Assembly (NCBI RefSeq): GCF_013409935.1
Contig: NZ_JACCCO010000003.1
Location: 496,001 to 560,000, forward strand
Direction of reading: 5' to 3'
DNA length: 64,000 nt
From: Streptosporangium sandarakinum
Lineage (GTDB): Bacteria; Actinomycetota; Actinomycetes; Streptosporangiales; Streptosporangiaceae
Every line of letters begins with the position of its first letter. Within the stretch, counting starts at the first letter, position 1. The notes under the pieces are model-generated. The model saw only the letters and a program-made list of their open reading frames with translations, had not been told where the DNA came from and searched no databases. This document shows, piece by piece, positions 1 through 7,943 of this stretch. Made by a program: the position numbers and the translations under genes.

Positions 1-159
1 GTGGAGGCGGGCGAACGCCTCCTGGGCGATGTCCTCGGGGTCGTCGGCGCCGAGCAGCCCGGCCAGGCGCACCATCGAGGGATGGTGCGCCGCGAACAGC
101 TCGGCGAACGAGGGCGGCGTCCCGGACGAGACGCCTGGGATGTCGGAAATGTCGATCAC
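1..159 (-). CDS. Sigma-70 family (SigE/ECF-like) RNA polymerase sigma factor, N-terminus only
   Basis: Only the first 53 codons lie in the window; the rest runs off the left edge. From a GTG at 159 the reading is VIDISDIPGVSSGTPPSFAE, then a region resembling sigma region 2.1-2.2: LFAAHHPSMVRLAGLLGADD followed by PEDIAQEAFARLH. The pattern of an aromatic/His-rich start, R-LA-LL and D-AQEAF matches the core-RNAP binding helices of SigE-type extracytoplasmic-function sigma factors. The start is uncertain because the frame stays open upstream and no strong Shine-Dalgarno (SD) is seen. Regulon and anti-sigma partner cannot be judged from this fragment. Confidence 0.7.
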   Translation of the reverse strand, partial: MIDISDIPGVSSGTPPSFAELFAAHHPSMVRLAGLLGADDPEDIAQEAFARLH

Positions 160-207
160 GCTACCGAGACACCCGGCGGGCCCACCGGTTGACAGGGCCC
201 TCCCGGG

Positions 208-639
208 TCACTCCTCGGTGGCGGGAAGGGTGAGGGGGACGGGGACGCGCTCGACGCGGACGGAGAAGACCTCCTCGCGCGGCACGACGACCTCGTAGGC
301 GCCGTGGTCGACCATCCAGTAGCCCAGCGCCTCGGCCTTGAGGCCGCTGTGGCCGGTGTAGGCGATGTGCAGGCTCTCCTCGCCGTTCTCCTCGGAGACG
401 TCGAGGACGAGGCACGGCTCGCCGCCGAACGAGCCCGTCGTGCGGACCAGCACCAGCCGGTCGAGGTCCTCGCGCTCCACCACGGCCCGCCAGTACCCGG
501 AGGCGGGCTCGAAGCCCTCCCGGGCCTCCTCGTCGAACAGGGTGACCTCCGAGGCGCCCGGGCCGAGGGCCGCGACGTGGGTCCGCCCGCCGTAGTGGGC
601 GACGAAACCCGACGCCACCGGCTCGATCTCGTCGCTCAT
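208..639 (-). CDS. Hypothetical protein, coupled to upstream gene
   Basis: 143 residues starting MSDEIEPVASGFV. I do not recognise a family. It is acidic, soluble by composition, without signal peptide or membrane segment, and seems rich in beta strands (alternating V/L/E stretches, for example EVVVPREEVFSVRVERV near the C-terminus). Its ATG overlaps the TGA of the gene that precedes it on this strand (636-639), so the two are almost surely co-translated. A role together with that neighbour is inferred, nothing more. Confidence 0.6.
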   Translation of the reverse strand: MSDEIEPVASGFVAHYGGRTHVAALGPGASEVTLFDEEAREGFEPASGYWRAVVEREDLDRLVLVRTTGSFGGEPCLVLDVSEENGEESLHIAYTGHSGLKAEALGYWMVDHGAYEVVVPREEVFSVRVERVPVPLTLPATEE

Positions 640-1097
640 GCCGCCGGCCGCCAGGTCAGGCCGTCGTAGACGCCGAACGGGCTCTCGCCGTCCGCGGTCA
701 CGTGGACGATCTCCGCCCCGGCCGGGATCGGCACGGGCATGGTGTGGAACTGCGGTACGACGTGCTCGCGCGAGGTCGTGAAGCCGTTCCCGGTGAACGG
801 CGGTGCATCGTTCCAGTCGCCACCCATGTGCGGACCGTACGGCACGACGTAGCTGTCGATGTCGCGGGCGAACCAGCGCATGAGGTAGATCTCCGGGGTC
901 GTGACGGTCAGCTCCGAGCCCTCGAAACCCAGGTCGAGGCCCATGAAGAGCTGGGCGGGGGTGGTCAGGCGGGCGCAGTCCTGCACCCGGTAGACGTATC
1001 CCGAGATGACGGTCCGCCTGCCTGACAGGTAGGGCACGAGCAGCCGAGGCGGGATGACCTTCTGCATCTGCGTTCTGCGCCCAGGTGGATCACTCAC
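636..1097 (-). CDS. Hypothetical protein, first gene of a two-gene unit
   Basis: 153 residues from a GTG at 1097 (MSDPPGRRTQMQKVIPPRLL). No family recognised. The sequence has many aromatic and Pro/Gly residues, including MRWFARDIDSYVVPYGPHMG and DWNDAPPFTGNGFTTSREHV, and no membrane segment. The C-terminus (FGVYDGLTWRPAA) overlaps the start of the next gene by an ATGA junction. The amidase gene that precedes it on the minus strand ends only 9 bases upstream at 1107, so all three may be one transcript. Confidence 0.55.
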   Translation of the reverse strand: MSDPPGRRTQMQKVIPPRLLVPYLSGRRTVISGYVYRVQDCARLTTPAQLFMGLDLGFEGSELTVTTPEIYLMRWFARDIDSYVVPYGPHMGGDWNDAPPFTGNGFTTSREHVVPQFHTMPVPIPAGAEIVHVTADGESPFGVYDGLTWRPAA

Positions 1098-1106
1098 GGT
1101 CGCATT

Positions 1107-1922
1107 TTACGATCCGCCGGCTCCGAGCCGCCGGTGTTCCAGGCACGGCAGGGCATTCCGGGTGTCAATCGTGATCTGAGGGTCGAGTACGGACGTCAGC
1201 ACCCCGGGGGCCGGGCCCAGGTCGGCGCGGACGACGCCCATCGGGTCGACCAGCATGCTGCGGCCGACGCCGAAGCCGTCGCGGGACGCGGGGTTGGGGG
1301 CCTGGCCCACGGCCGCCACCCAGACCGTGTTCTCGATCGCCCGGGCTCGCACCAGGGTCGCCCAGTGCTCCTCCTTCATCGGGCCGGACCCCCACGCCGC
1401 GATCACCGCCAGCACCTCGGCCCCCCGGTCCACCAGGGCCCGTCCCAGCTCGGGGAAGCGGACGTCGTAGCAGGTGACGAGGCCGACCCGCAGGCCGGCC
1501 AGCTCCACCACCGCCGGCGTGTCGCCCGGTGCGACCAGCTCCGACTCGCGGGCCCCGAAGGAGTCGAACAGGTGGATCTTCCGGTAGGCCGCGGCGATCT
1601 CGCCGGACGGGCCGAGCGCCACCGCGGTGTTGTGCACCCGGCCGCCCCCCGGCCCGCCCGGCTGCTCGCCGGGTTCGAACACGCCCGCGATCACCGCCAT
1701 GCGGTGCGCGCGGGCCGCCTCGGCCAGCCCGGTGACGAAGGGGCCGTCCAGCGGCTCGGCCAGGTCGGTGATCCGCTTGCCGTACCGGGTGAGGGTGGCC
1801 TCGGGGAAGATCGCCAGCTCGGCGCCGTCGGCGGCGGCCCGCTCCAGCGCCTCGCGCGCGCGGCGCAGGTTGACGGCGGGCTCCTCATCGACGGGGATCT
1901 GGCACAGGGCGATGCGCGTCAC
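1107..1922 (-). CDS. Carbon-nitrogen hydrolase (nitrilase superfamily amidase)
   Basis: 271 residues. The GTG start at 1922 is preceded by AGGAGG six bases away. The nitrilase-fold catalytic triad is visible: Glu41 in FPEATLTRYG, Lys115 in YRKIHLFD and Cys151 in GLVTCYDVRFPEL. The segment IHLFDSFGARESELVAPGD is typical of the omega-amidase and deaminated-glutathione amidase (Nit1/Nit2) branch, so a soluble amidase acting on a small carboxylic amide is likely. The exact substrate cannot be fixed. Length fits the family (about 260-280). It lies upstream of two unknown genes on the same strand. Confidence 0.85.
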   Translation of the reverse strand: MTRIALCQIPVDEEPAVNLRRAREALERAAADGAELAIFPEATLTRYGKRITDLAEPLDGPFVTGLAEAARAHRMAVIAGVFEPGEQPGGPGGGRVHNTAVALGPSGEIAAAYRKIHLFDSFGARESELVAPGDTPAVVELAGLRVGLVTCYDVRFPELGRALVDRGAEVLAVIAAWGSGPMKEEHWATLVRARAIENTVWVAAVGQAPNPASRDGFGVGRSMLVDPMGVVRADLGPAPGVLTSVLDPQITIDTRNALPCLEHRRLGAGGS

Positions 1923-1992
1923 CGGTTGCCTCCTGAGCGGTATGGCCCCCGCCCGCCGGAACCCGCCGCGGCGGAGATCCGCCTGACGGGTC

Positions 1993-2997
1993 CTAGGGGG
2001 AGGGGGCCGTCGATGTCTGTGACATTACCCGGCGGTTCGGCACCCGCTCCAGCCACGTCAGGCACCGCCACAGCCACTCGGCGGGGCCGTAGCGGAACCG
2101 CCGCAGCCACAGGCGGCTGAGGACGATCTGCGCCGCCAGCACGGCCGCCGACAGCGCGAGCACGCCGGCCCTGGTGGGGACGGCCAGCAGCAGCGGCAGC
2201 GCCGCGAGGATCGCCACGGTGCTGAGCAGGTAGTTCGTCAGCGCCATCCGGCCGAGCGGCGCCAGGGCCGCCAGCAGGGGGCGGCGGGCCCGGGTCAGCA
2301 GGAGCAGCGGCAGCCCGGTGCAGCAGGCCGCCGCCGTGGCCAGCCCGGCCGCCGGGTAGGTGCCCCGGTGGAACAGGGCCGGGTCGGCGGCGGTGCGGAA
2401 CCACAGGACGGTGAGCGCCACCGCCAGGACCGCGGAGGCGGCGAAGGCGGGCGGCAGCAGCCGCTCCGGCGGGGCGTACCGCATCAGCGCCGCGCCCAGC
2501 AGGAACAGCCCCGGCACCAGGATCAGCCCGCCGCCCTCGTTCACCGCCCAGGCGGTGGCCGCCGTGCCCAGCACCGCCACGGCCGCCCGGGGGAGGAAGG
2601 AGGCGGGCAGCAGGACGGCCGCCCCGAAGGCCGCGTACGGCAGCAGCACCTCGTCCGGGTTGACCAGCCGGTGGAGCGCGCCGAAGCAGGCCAGCACCGC
2701 CAGCCTGCGCAGCAGCACCGCCCGCGGGCGCCGCGACCGCCCGGCCGCCGACCGCAGGAACAGCACGAAGCTCAGCCCGAACAGGAACGAGAAGATCGGG
2801 TAGAACCTGCCCTGCAGGAGGTTCTCGACGCCCCAGTCGACCGCGTCGCGGTCCGGGGACGGCAGGTGCGCGCGGGTGTGCTGCCAGGCGTTGACCACCA
2901 TGATCCCGCACACCGCGAAGCCGCGCAGGACGTCCAGCTCGTGCAGCCTGCGCGCCGCGGTGGCCGGGGGCGTCCCGGCGGGTCGGGTCTCGCTCAC
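1993..2997 (-). CDS. DUF418 family integral membrane protein
   Basis: About 334 residues if the GTG at 2997 (VSETRPAGTPP) is used. An in-frame GTG at 3039 would add 14 residues; neither has a clear SD. The N-terminal signature LHELDVLRGFAVCGIMVVNA and the late motif GRMALTNYLLSTV are hallmarks of DUF418, a polytopic family related to acyltransferase-like membrane proteins. I count eight to nine hydrophobic segments. The conserved Asp-x-x-Arg-Gly at the end of the N-terminal cytoplasmic stretch is present. Function in the family is not settled; a transport or envelope role is usually assumed. Confidence 0.75.
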   Translation of the reverse strand: MSETRPAGTPPATAARRLHELDVLRGFAVCGIMVVNAWQHTRAHLPSPDRDAVDWGVENLLQGRFYPIFSFLFGLSFVLFLRSAAGRSRRPRAVLLRRLAVLACFGALHRLVNPDEVLLPYAAFGAAVLLPASFLPRAAVAVLGTAATAWAVNEGGGLILVPGLFLLGAALMRYAPPERLLPPAFAASAVLAVALTVLWFRTAADPALFHRGTYPAAGLATAAACCTGLPLLLLTRARRPLLAALAPLGRMALTNYLLSTVAILAALPLLLAVPTRAGVLALSAAVLAAQIVLSRLWLRRFRYGPAEWLWRCLTWLERVPNRRVMSQTSTAPSP

Positions 2998-3049
2998 GCA
3001 GTCCAGACAACCAGACCGGCCGCCGGACGGGGAGGCCACCCGGGCGGTG

Positions 3050-3188
3050 CGCGTCCCGGTCGCCGGAACCGCCGCGTGGCCGGACCCGTCGCGTGGTCGC
3101 CCGAATCCGCCGTACGGCGGGACCCGTCGTACGGCCGGTCCCGCCGTACGCCCGGCCCGCCGTGCGGCCGGATCCGGCGGGCCGCGTG
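3050..3188. repeat. GC-rich intergenic stretch with repeated CGTACGG palindromes
   Basis: Between the DUF418 gene and the LacI gene the sequence carries five spaced copies of a motif close to CCGCCGTACGGCGG (centres near 3115, 3133, 3150 and degenerate copies around 3160-3180), alternating with GGTCCCGCC-type words. Several could fold as short hairpins and might act as a terminator for the lacI-type gene reading leftward. No coding potential was recognised. Confidence 0.45.
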
Positions 3189-3189
3189 G

Positions 3190-4209
3190 TCAACCGGCGC
3201 GGGGCGGCCCGCTCGTCTCGCGGACGACCAGCCGGACGGGCAGCACCGTGGGCGGCGGCGCCGCGGCGTCCGGGTCGTCGATCATGGAGATGAGCGCGGC
3301 GGCGACGGCCGCGCCGAACCCCGCCCTGTCCTGGGCGACGGTCGTCAGGGCGGGCCGGACCAGCGAGGCCGGCTCGATGTCGTCGAACCCCGCCACCGCG
3401 ACGTCGCCGGGGACGTCCAGCCCCGCCTCCAGGGCGGCCCGGACGGCGCCGACCGCCATCTCGTCGCCCGCGGCGAAGACGGCGTCGGGGCACTCGTCCA
3501 GCGCCAGCAGGCGCCGCATGGCGGCGTGCCCGCCGCCGAGGTAGAAGTCGCCCTCCACGACGTACTCGTCGCGCAGCGGCAGGCCGAGGGCGGCGAGCGC
3601 GGCGCGGTAGCCGGCCAGCCGCTCGGCCCCCGGGTGCGTGCGGCCGGGCCCGGCGATCGTGGCGATCCGCCGCCGGCCCCGCTCGTACAGGTGCCGTACG
3701 GCGGCGCCGGCGCCCCCCGCGTTGTCGGAGGTGACGTACGTCGCCCGGCGGCCGGTGACCGGGCGGTCCAGCGAGACGCAGGGCACGCCGGACTCGGCCA
3801 GCCGGGTGAGGGCGGGATCGGCGGTGCCGTCGTCGATGAACACCACGCCGTCGAGGCTGTGCCGCCGCACGGCCCGCAGGTGGCCGTCGGCGTCCTCGCC
3901 GGTGGCGAGCATCAGCAGGTGGTACCCCCGCTCGCTCAGCGCGGTCTTCAATCCGACGAGGAGCTCCTGGAGGAAGGGGTGGCGCCATCCGGGGCCGCGG
4001 TGACCGGTGTCCCACGCGAGGCCGACCATGCGCGACCGCTTGGTGGCGAGGGTCCGCGCCGGCGCGCTCGGGGTGTAGCCCAGGAGCGCGGCGGCGCGCA
4101 GGACGGCCTCGCGCGTCTCGCGGGTCACCGCGTCGGGGTTGTTGAAGACACGGGAGACGGTCGCCACCGACACGCCGCACCGGCGGGCCAGGTCTCGGAT
4201 CGTTGCCAC
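3190..4209 (-). CDS. LacI family transcriptional regulator (controls divergent GH1 gene)
   Basis: 339 residues from a GTG at 4209. The N-terminal helix-turn-helix is classical: MATIRDLARRCGVSVATVSR then VFNNPDAVTRETREAVLRAA, followed by the hinge helix (SAPARTLATKRSRMVGL). The remaining 270 residues form the periplasmic-binding-protein-like effector domain with typical LacI segments VVFIDDGTADP, GRRRIATIAGP and VAGFDDIEPASLVRP. It is divergent from a beta-glucosidase gene, and two adjoining palindromes lie 22 bases upstream of its own start. Repression of both genes, relieved by a beta-glucoside-derived sugar, is the natural inference. The inducer is not determined by sequence. Confidence 0.9.
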   Translation of the reverse strand: MATIRDLARRCGVSVATVSRVFNNPDAVTRETREAVLRAAALLGYTPSAPARTLATKRSRMVGLAWDTGHRGPGWRHPFLQELLVGLKTALSERGYHLLMLATGEDADGHLRAVRRHSLDGVVFIDDGTADPALTRLAESGVPCVSLDRPVTGRRATYVTSDNAGGAGAAVRHLYERGRRRIATIAGPGRTHPGAERLAGYRAALAALGLPLRDEYVVEGDFYLGGGHAAMRRLLALDECPDAVFAAGDEMAVGAVRAALEAGLDVPGDVAVAGFDDIEPASLVRPALTTVAQDRAGFGAAVAAALISMIDDPDAAAPPPTVLPVRLVVRETSGPPRAG

Positions 4210-4230
4210 GGCCGCACGCTACCGCATATT

Positions 4231-4258
4231 TGTAACCGGTTTCATGTAACCGGTTACA
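4231..4258. promoter_or_regulatory. Two abutting 14-bp operators for the LacI regulator
   Basis: Bases 4245-4258 read TGTAACCGGTTACA, a perfect 14-bp palindrome with the central CG expected for LacI-family operators. Bases 4231-4244 read TGTAACCGGTTTCA, the same site with a two-base departure in the right arm. The two copies touch without spacer. They lie between the divergent lacI-type gene and the glucosidase leader, which fits dual control. Confidence 0.75.
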
Positions 4259-4362
4259 GATAAATCACCTCTACGGATCTCAGAGACGGTTCCGCTGCTC
4301 ATCACGGGTGCGGGAGGCCGGTCCGGAATGATTCAACGGGTTGACACGGAGGCATTTCCCAT

Positions 4363-4581
4363 ATGAAATTCGACGAGTCGCTCGTTTTCCCGGCGGGCGG
4401 GCCCGCGTTCCCCGGAACGCCCCGTCCGCCGGGGACGGCCGCGTCCTCTTCCCGAGGGGGCGCGGGCCCCGTCGCCGGGCGAGCCGGGATGAGCCGGGGG
4501 GAGCCGGGGGCGGTCAGGGCCGCCGGCCCCCTCCTCTTCCGGCCCTTTCCGCGACCGGCCTTCCAGGGGGTTCTCCGATGA
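4363..4581 (+). CDS. Possible leader ORF translationally coupled to the glucosidase gene
   Basis: A 72-codon frame, MKFDESLVFPAGGPAFPG and onward, starts at an ATG preceded by GGAGG at 4348-4352 (10 bases away). It ends in TGA at 4579-4581, overlapping the ATG of the glucosidase by ATGA. The protein is Pro/Gly/Arg-rich and looks like no family. It may be a coupling or leader peptide, or simply the 5' leader read as a frame. A TTGACA at 4341-4346 followed 17 bases later by TGAAAT could instead be a promoter placed inside this region. Confidence 0.3.
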   Translation: MKFDESLVFPAGGPAFPGTPRPPGTAASSSRGGAGPVAGRAGMSRGEPGAVRAAGPLLFRPFPRPAFQGVLR

Positions 4582-5954
4582 CGGCGACCGAAGAGCGCGC
4601 CCCGGTGGCCGGGGGCTTCCCGGCCGGGTTCGTCTGGGGTGCGGCCACCTCGGCCTACCAGATCGAGGGGGCCGTCGACGCCGACGGCCGGGGCCCGTCG
4701 ATCTGGGACGCCTTCTGCCGGGTGCCCGGCGCGACGGCGGCGGGGGAGTCGGGCGACCCCGCCTGCGACCACTACCGCCGCTGGCCCGAGGACGTGGAGC
4801 TCCTCGCCGGTCTCGGCGTCGGCGCCTACCGGCTGTCGGTGGCCTGGCCGAGGATCCTCCCCGAGGGCGGCGGCCGTCCCGAGCGGCGCGGCCTCGACTT
4901 CTACCGTCGCCTCGTCGACGCGCTCCGCGAGCGCGACATCACGCCGTTCGTCACCCTCTACCACTGGGGCCTGCCCCAGGCGCTGGAGGAGCGGGGCGGC
5001 TGGCGGGTCCGCGACACCGCCGAGCGGTTCGCCGACTACGCCGCCGTCGTGCACGAGGCCCTGGAGGGCGTGCCGTACTGGACCACGCTGAACGAGCCCT
5101 ACTGCTCCGCCGTCACCGGATACGCCGAGGGCCGCCACGCGCCCGGCGCCCGTGAGGGGCACGGCGCCCTGGCTGCGGCGCACCACCTGCTGGTCGGGCA
5201 CGGCCTGGCGGTCGCCCGGCTGCGGGAGCGGGCCCGCCCGGGGGAGCGGATCGGCGTCACGCTCAACATGTCGCCCGCCGTGCCGGCGAGCCCGTCGGCC
5301 GAGGACGCGGCCGCAGCCCGCCGGATGGACCTGATGGTCAACCGGCAGTTCACCGAGCCGCTGCTCGGCGGCGCCTATCCCGGGGACATGGCCGAGGTCT
5401 ACGGGGAGATCAGCGACTTCTCCTTCCGCCGCGACGGCGACCTCGCGGTGATCTCGGAGCCGCTGGACTTCCTCGGGGTCAACTACTACTACCCGATCCA
5501 CGCCGCCGCCGCGCCGTACGCCCAGCCCGACCCGGCGCTGCGCTCGGCCTTCGACATCGGCGTCCGCACGGTCGCGCCGGACGGTCCGCCGGTCACCGGG
5601 CTGGGCTGGCGGATCGAGCCGGACGGCCTGCGCGACACCCTCACCGGCCTCGCCGCCCGCTTCTCCCGCCTGCCGCCGGTCTTCGTCACCGAGAACGGCT
5701 ACGGCGACGACGGCGACCTCGACGACACCGGCCGCGTCGCCTACCTCGCCGCGCACCTGGCCGCCACCCGCGCCGCCCTCGACGACGGGGTGGACGTGCG
5801 CGGCTACTTCTGCTGGTCGCTGCTGGACAACTTCGAGTGGGCCCGGGGATACGCCGCCCGGTTCGGCCTGGCGCACGTCGACTACGCCACCCAGGCCCGC
5901 ACGCCCAAGGCCAGCTACCGCTGGTACCGCGACGTCATCGCCGGCCGGATCTGA
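4578..5954 (+). CDS. GH1 family beta-glucosidase
   Basis: 458 residues from the ATG at 4578, preceded by AGGGGG at 4565-4570. The fold starts at once with FPAGFVWGAATSAYQIEGA, the GH1 N-terminal signature. The acid/base Glu173 lies in TLNEPYCSAVTGYAEGRHAPG-type context (TLNEPY). The nucleophile Glu372 lies in VTENGYGDDG. The aglycone/glycone tryptophans near the C-terminus (FCWSLLDNFEWARGYAARFG) are present. There is no signal peptide, so it hydrolyses beta-glucosides such as cellobiose in the cytoplasm after uptake. Length is normal for the family. No transporter gene is adjacent; the divergent LacI protein is its likely repressor. Confidence 0.93.
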   Translation: MTATEERAPVAGGFPAGFVWGAATSAYQIEGAVDADGRGPSIWDAFCRVPGATAAGESGDPACDHYRRWPEDVELLAGLGVGAYRLSVAWPRILPEGGGRPERRGLDFYRRLVDALRERDITPFVTLYHWGLPQALEERGGWRVRDTAERFADYAAVVHEALEGVPYWTTLNEPYCSAVTGYAEGRHAPGAREGHGALAAAHHLLVGHGLAVARLRERARPGERIGVTLNMSPAVPASPSAEDAAAARRMDLMVNRQFTEPLLGGAYPGDMAEVYGEISDFSFRRDGDLAVISEPLDFLGVNYYYPIHAAAAPYAQPDPALRSAFDIGVRTVAPDGPPVTGLGWRIEPDGLRDTLTGLAARFSRLPPVFVTENGYGDDGDLDDTGRVAYLAAHLAATRAALDDGVDVRGYFCWSLLDNFEWARGYAARFGLAHVDYATQARTPKASYRWYRDVIAGRI

Positions 5955-6006
5955 ACCGCCTGGATCTGAACCGCCTGGATCTGAACCGCCCGGGTCCGAA
6001 CCTCCC
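5947..6006 (+). repeat. Four 15-bp tandem repeats over the end of the GH1 gene
   Basis: Units GGATCTGAACCGCCT at 5947-5961 and 5962-5976, then a one-base variant at 5977-5991 and a degenerate copy at 5992-6006. The first unit contains the true stop codon TGA at 5952-5954, so the stop has been copied along with it. Confidence 0.85.
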
Positions 6007-6096
6007 GGGTCCGGGCGGGGCCCGCGTCCCGGCGGGAGCGCCCGCGGGGCCCCGTGCCGGGGCGGGAGCCGCACGCCCGGGTACGGCCGGCGCCGG

Positions 6097-6618
6097 TCAC
6101 CTGTACCCCGCGGCGGAGGCGACCAGGCGGGCCACCCGCTCCGGCGCGACCCCGGTCGTGTCGACGACCTCCGCCGCCCGCCGCAGCCAGGGCAGGGCGT
6201 CGCGGTAGCGGGGGAGATGGTCCAGGCGCCACTGCCGGGCCCCGGTCTCCACGGTGTCGGTCTCGATCCGGTGGGTGAGCGTGTCCTCGTCGGTGTGGAG
6301 CAGGAAGTGGCGGACGGGGACGCCGGCCCTCCCCAGGCCGTCGCGGATCTCCGCCCAGTACCCCTTGACCAGGACCGTCTGCGGGGCGACGAGCACCCCG
6401 CCGACGTGGTCGAGCAGCCGGACGGCGGTCTCCACGACCAGGTCGCGCCAGGCGGGCCACTGCTGGAAGTCCGGCACCTCCGGCAGGACCTTGAGGTAGC
6501 GGAGCATGAAGCCGACCACTTCGGGGTCGAAGAGCCGCGCGTCCGGCACGAGCTTGACGAGCTCCCCCGCGGTGGTCGTCTTGCCCACGCCGAAGGTGCC
6601 GTTCAGCCAGATGATCAT
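6097..6618 (-). CDS. Small AAA/P-loop NTPase (kinase-like, TmrB-type)
   Basis: 173 residues from the ATG at 6618, opening directly with a P-loop: MIIWLNGTFGVGKTTTAGEL. The length, the N-terminal Walker A and the mid segment VRHFLLHTDEDTLTHRIETD followed by WRLDHLPRYRDALPWL resemble the AAA_33/TmrB group of nucleoside- or antibiotic-modifying kinases found in actinomycetes. The lid-type Arg-rich segment is visible near residues 113-135. Substrate unknown. It is divergent from an aminotransferase gene with 72 bases between the starts. Confidence 0.75.
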   Translation of the reverse strand: MIIWLNGTFGVGKTTTAGELVKLVPDARLFDPEVVGFMLRYLKVLPEVPDFQQWPAWRDLVVETAVRLLDHVGGVLVAPQTVLVKGYWAEIRDGLGRAGVPVRHFLLHTDEDTLTHRIETDTVETGARQWRLDHLPRYRDALPWLRRAAEVVDTTGVAPERVARLVASAAGYR

Positions 6619-6690
6619 GCGGTGAAAGTACCGGAGGCGGGGGCCGGTTCGCGCTCGATCGGCGGATACGGGGCCGGTTACCCTGGGCGG

Positions 6691-7875
6691 GTGAACGATC
6701 CCCTGGTGGCGCGGATGCGCGGGTTCGGCACGACGATCTTCGCGGAGATGTCGGCGCTGGCCGTACGGACCGGTTCGATCAATCTCGGGCAGGGCTTCCC
6801 CGACACCGACGGCCCGGCGGCGATGCTGGAACGGGCGGCGTCGGCGGTCCGGGAGGGGCACAACCAGTACCCGCCGGGACCGGGCGTCCCCGAGCTGCGC
6901 CAGGCCGTCTCCGAGCACCGCAAGGAGCACTACGGCCTCGCCTACGACCCCGACGGGGAGATCCTGGTGACCGTCGGGGCGACCGAGGCGGTCGCCGCGT
7001 CGGTCCTGGCGCTGTGCGAGCCCGGCGACGAGGTGATCGCCTTCGAGCCCTACTACGACTCCTACGCCGCCGCGATCGCCCTGGCCGGGGCCGTGCTCAG
7101 GCCGGTCACCCTGCGCCCGGACGGCGGCCGCTTCACCTTCGACCCGGCCGAGCTGCGCGCCGCGGCGGGTCCGCGCACCCGGGCGATCCTGGTCAACTCC
7201 CCGCACAACCCGACCGGCACGGTCCTCACCCGCGCGGAACTTTCGGAGATCGCCGACCTGTGCCGGGAGCGCGACCTGGTCGCCGTCACCGACGAGGTCT
7301 ACGAGCACCTCACCTTCGACGGCGTCGAGCACGTCCCCCTCGCCACCCTCCCCGGCATGCGCGAGCGCACCGTGACGATCTCCTCCGCGGGCAAGACCTT
7401 CTCGGTGACCGGCTGGAAGACCGGCTGGGTGTGCGCGCCGCCGGAGCTGGTCCGGGCCGTGCAGACCGTCAAGCAGTTCCTCACCTTCACCGCCGCCGCC
7501 CCCTGGCAGCTCGCCGTGGCCCACGGCCTGCGCCACGAGATGGAGTGGGTCGCCGCGCTGCGCGACGGCCTTCAGGCCAAGCGCGACCGGCTGGGCGCCG
7601 GGCTCGCCGCGGCCGGGTTCGACGTCTACCGCCCGGCCGGGACCTACTTCGTCCAGGCCGACATCCGCCCGCTCGGCCTCGCCGACGGTCTGGTCCTCAC
7701 CCGCGACCTGCCGTCGCTGGCGGGCGTGGTGGCCATCCCCACCCAGGTCTTCTACGCCCGCCCGGAACGGGGCGCCCACTTCGTCCGCTTCGCCTTCTGC
7801 AAGAAGGACGAGGTCATCGACGAGGCCGTCCACCGCCTGACCCGCCTCGGCGAAACTGAAGGCGACACTGAGTAA
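6691..7875 (+). CDS. PLP-dependent class I/II aminotransferase
   Basis: 394 residues from the GTG at 6691 (VNDPLVARMRGFGTTIFAEM). Landmarks of fold type I: PGPGVPELRQAVSEHRK near the N-terminus, NSPHNPTGTVL (Asn173), Asp201 and Tyr204 in VTDEVYEHLTFDG, and the Schiff-base Lys235 in SSAGKTFSVTGWKTGWVCAP. The sequence is closest in style to the kynurenine/methionine aminotransferase group and to the actinobacterial N-succinyldiaminopimelate aminotransferase DapC. Which of these it is cannot be told by motif alone. Genuine housekeeping context is lacking: the neighbours are a kinase-like protein and a toxin-antitoxin pair. Confidence 0.88.
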   Translation: MNDPLVARMRGFGTTIFAEMSALAVRTGSINLGQGFPDTDGPAAMLERAASAVREGHNQYPPGPGVPELRQAVSEHRKEHYGLAYDPDGEILVTVGATEAVAASVLALCEPGDEVIAFEPYYDSYAAAIALAGAVLRPVTLRPDGGRFTFDPAELRAAAGPRTRAILVNSPHNPTGTVLTRAELSEIADLCRERDLVAVTDEVYEHLTFDGVEHVPLATLPGMRERTVTISSAGKTFSVTGWKTGWVCAPPELVRAVQTVKQFLTFTAAAPWQLAVAHGLRHEMEWVAALRDGLQAKRDRLGAGLAAAGFDVYRPAGTYFVQADIRPLGLADGLVLTRDLPSLAGVVAIPTQVFYARPERGAHFVRFAFCKKDEVIDEAVHRLTRLGETEGDTE

Positions 7876-7894
7876 TCACGACTATGCTTTCCGT

Positions 7895-7919
7895 GCCTGG
7901 TATCGCATTGATACCAGGC
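7895..7919. promoter_or_regulatory. Perfect 10-bp inverted repeat before the toxin-antitoxin genes
   Basis: GCCTGGTATC (7895-7904), a 5-base centre, then GATACCAGGC (7910-7919). It ends 24 bases before the antitoxin start. An autoregulatory operator bound by the ribbon-helix-helix antitoxin is the best reading. A terminator for the aminotransferase gene, which stops at 7875, is an alternative, but no T tract follows. Confidence 0.6.
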
Positions 7920-7943
7920 GCGTTCTACGATGGGAGCATGGCT

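Noticed and set aside
161-415. Open minus-strand frames across the first 600 bases other than the sigma and hypothetical genes
   Set aside because: They are Arg/Pro-rich shadow frames of the 143-residue gene, without ribosome sites or family likeness.
1660-1690. GGGTTCGAAC resembling a tRNA T-arm
   Set aside because: It lies within the coding sequence of the amidase and no acceptor, D or anticodon arm can be folded around it.
6097-7833. A continuous 578-codon minus-strand frame covering kinase and aminotransferase
   Set aside because: Its upstream 400 codons are antisense to a clear aminotransferase with all PLP residues; only the last 173 codons form a protein.
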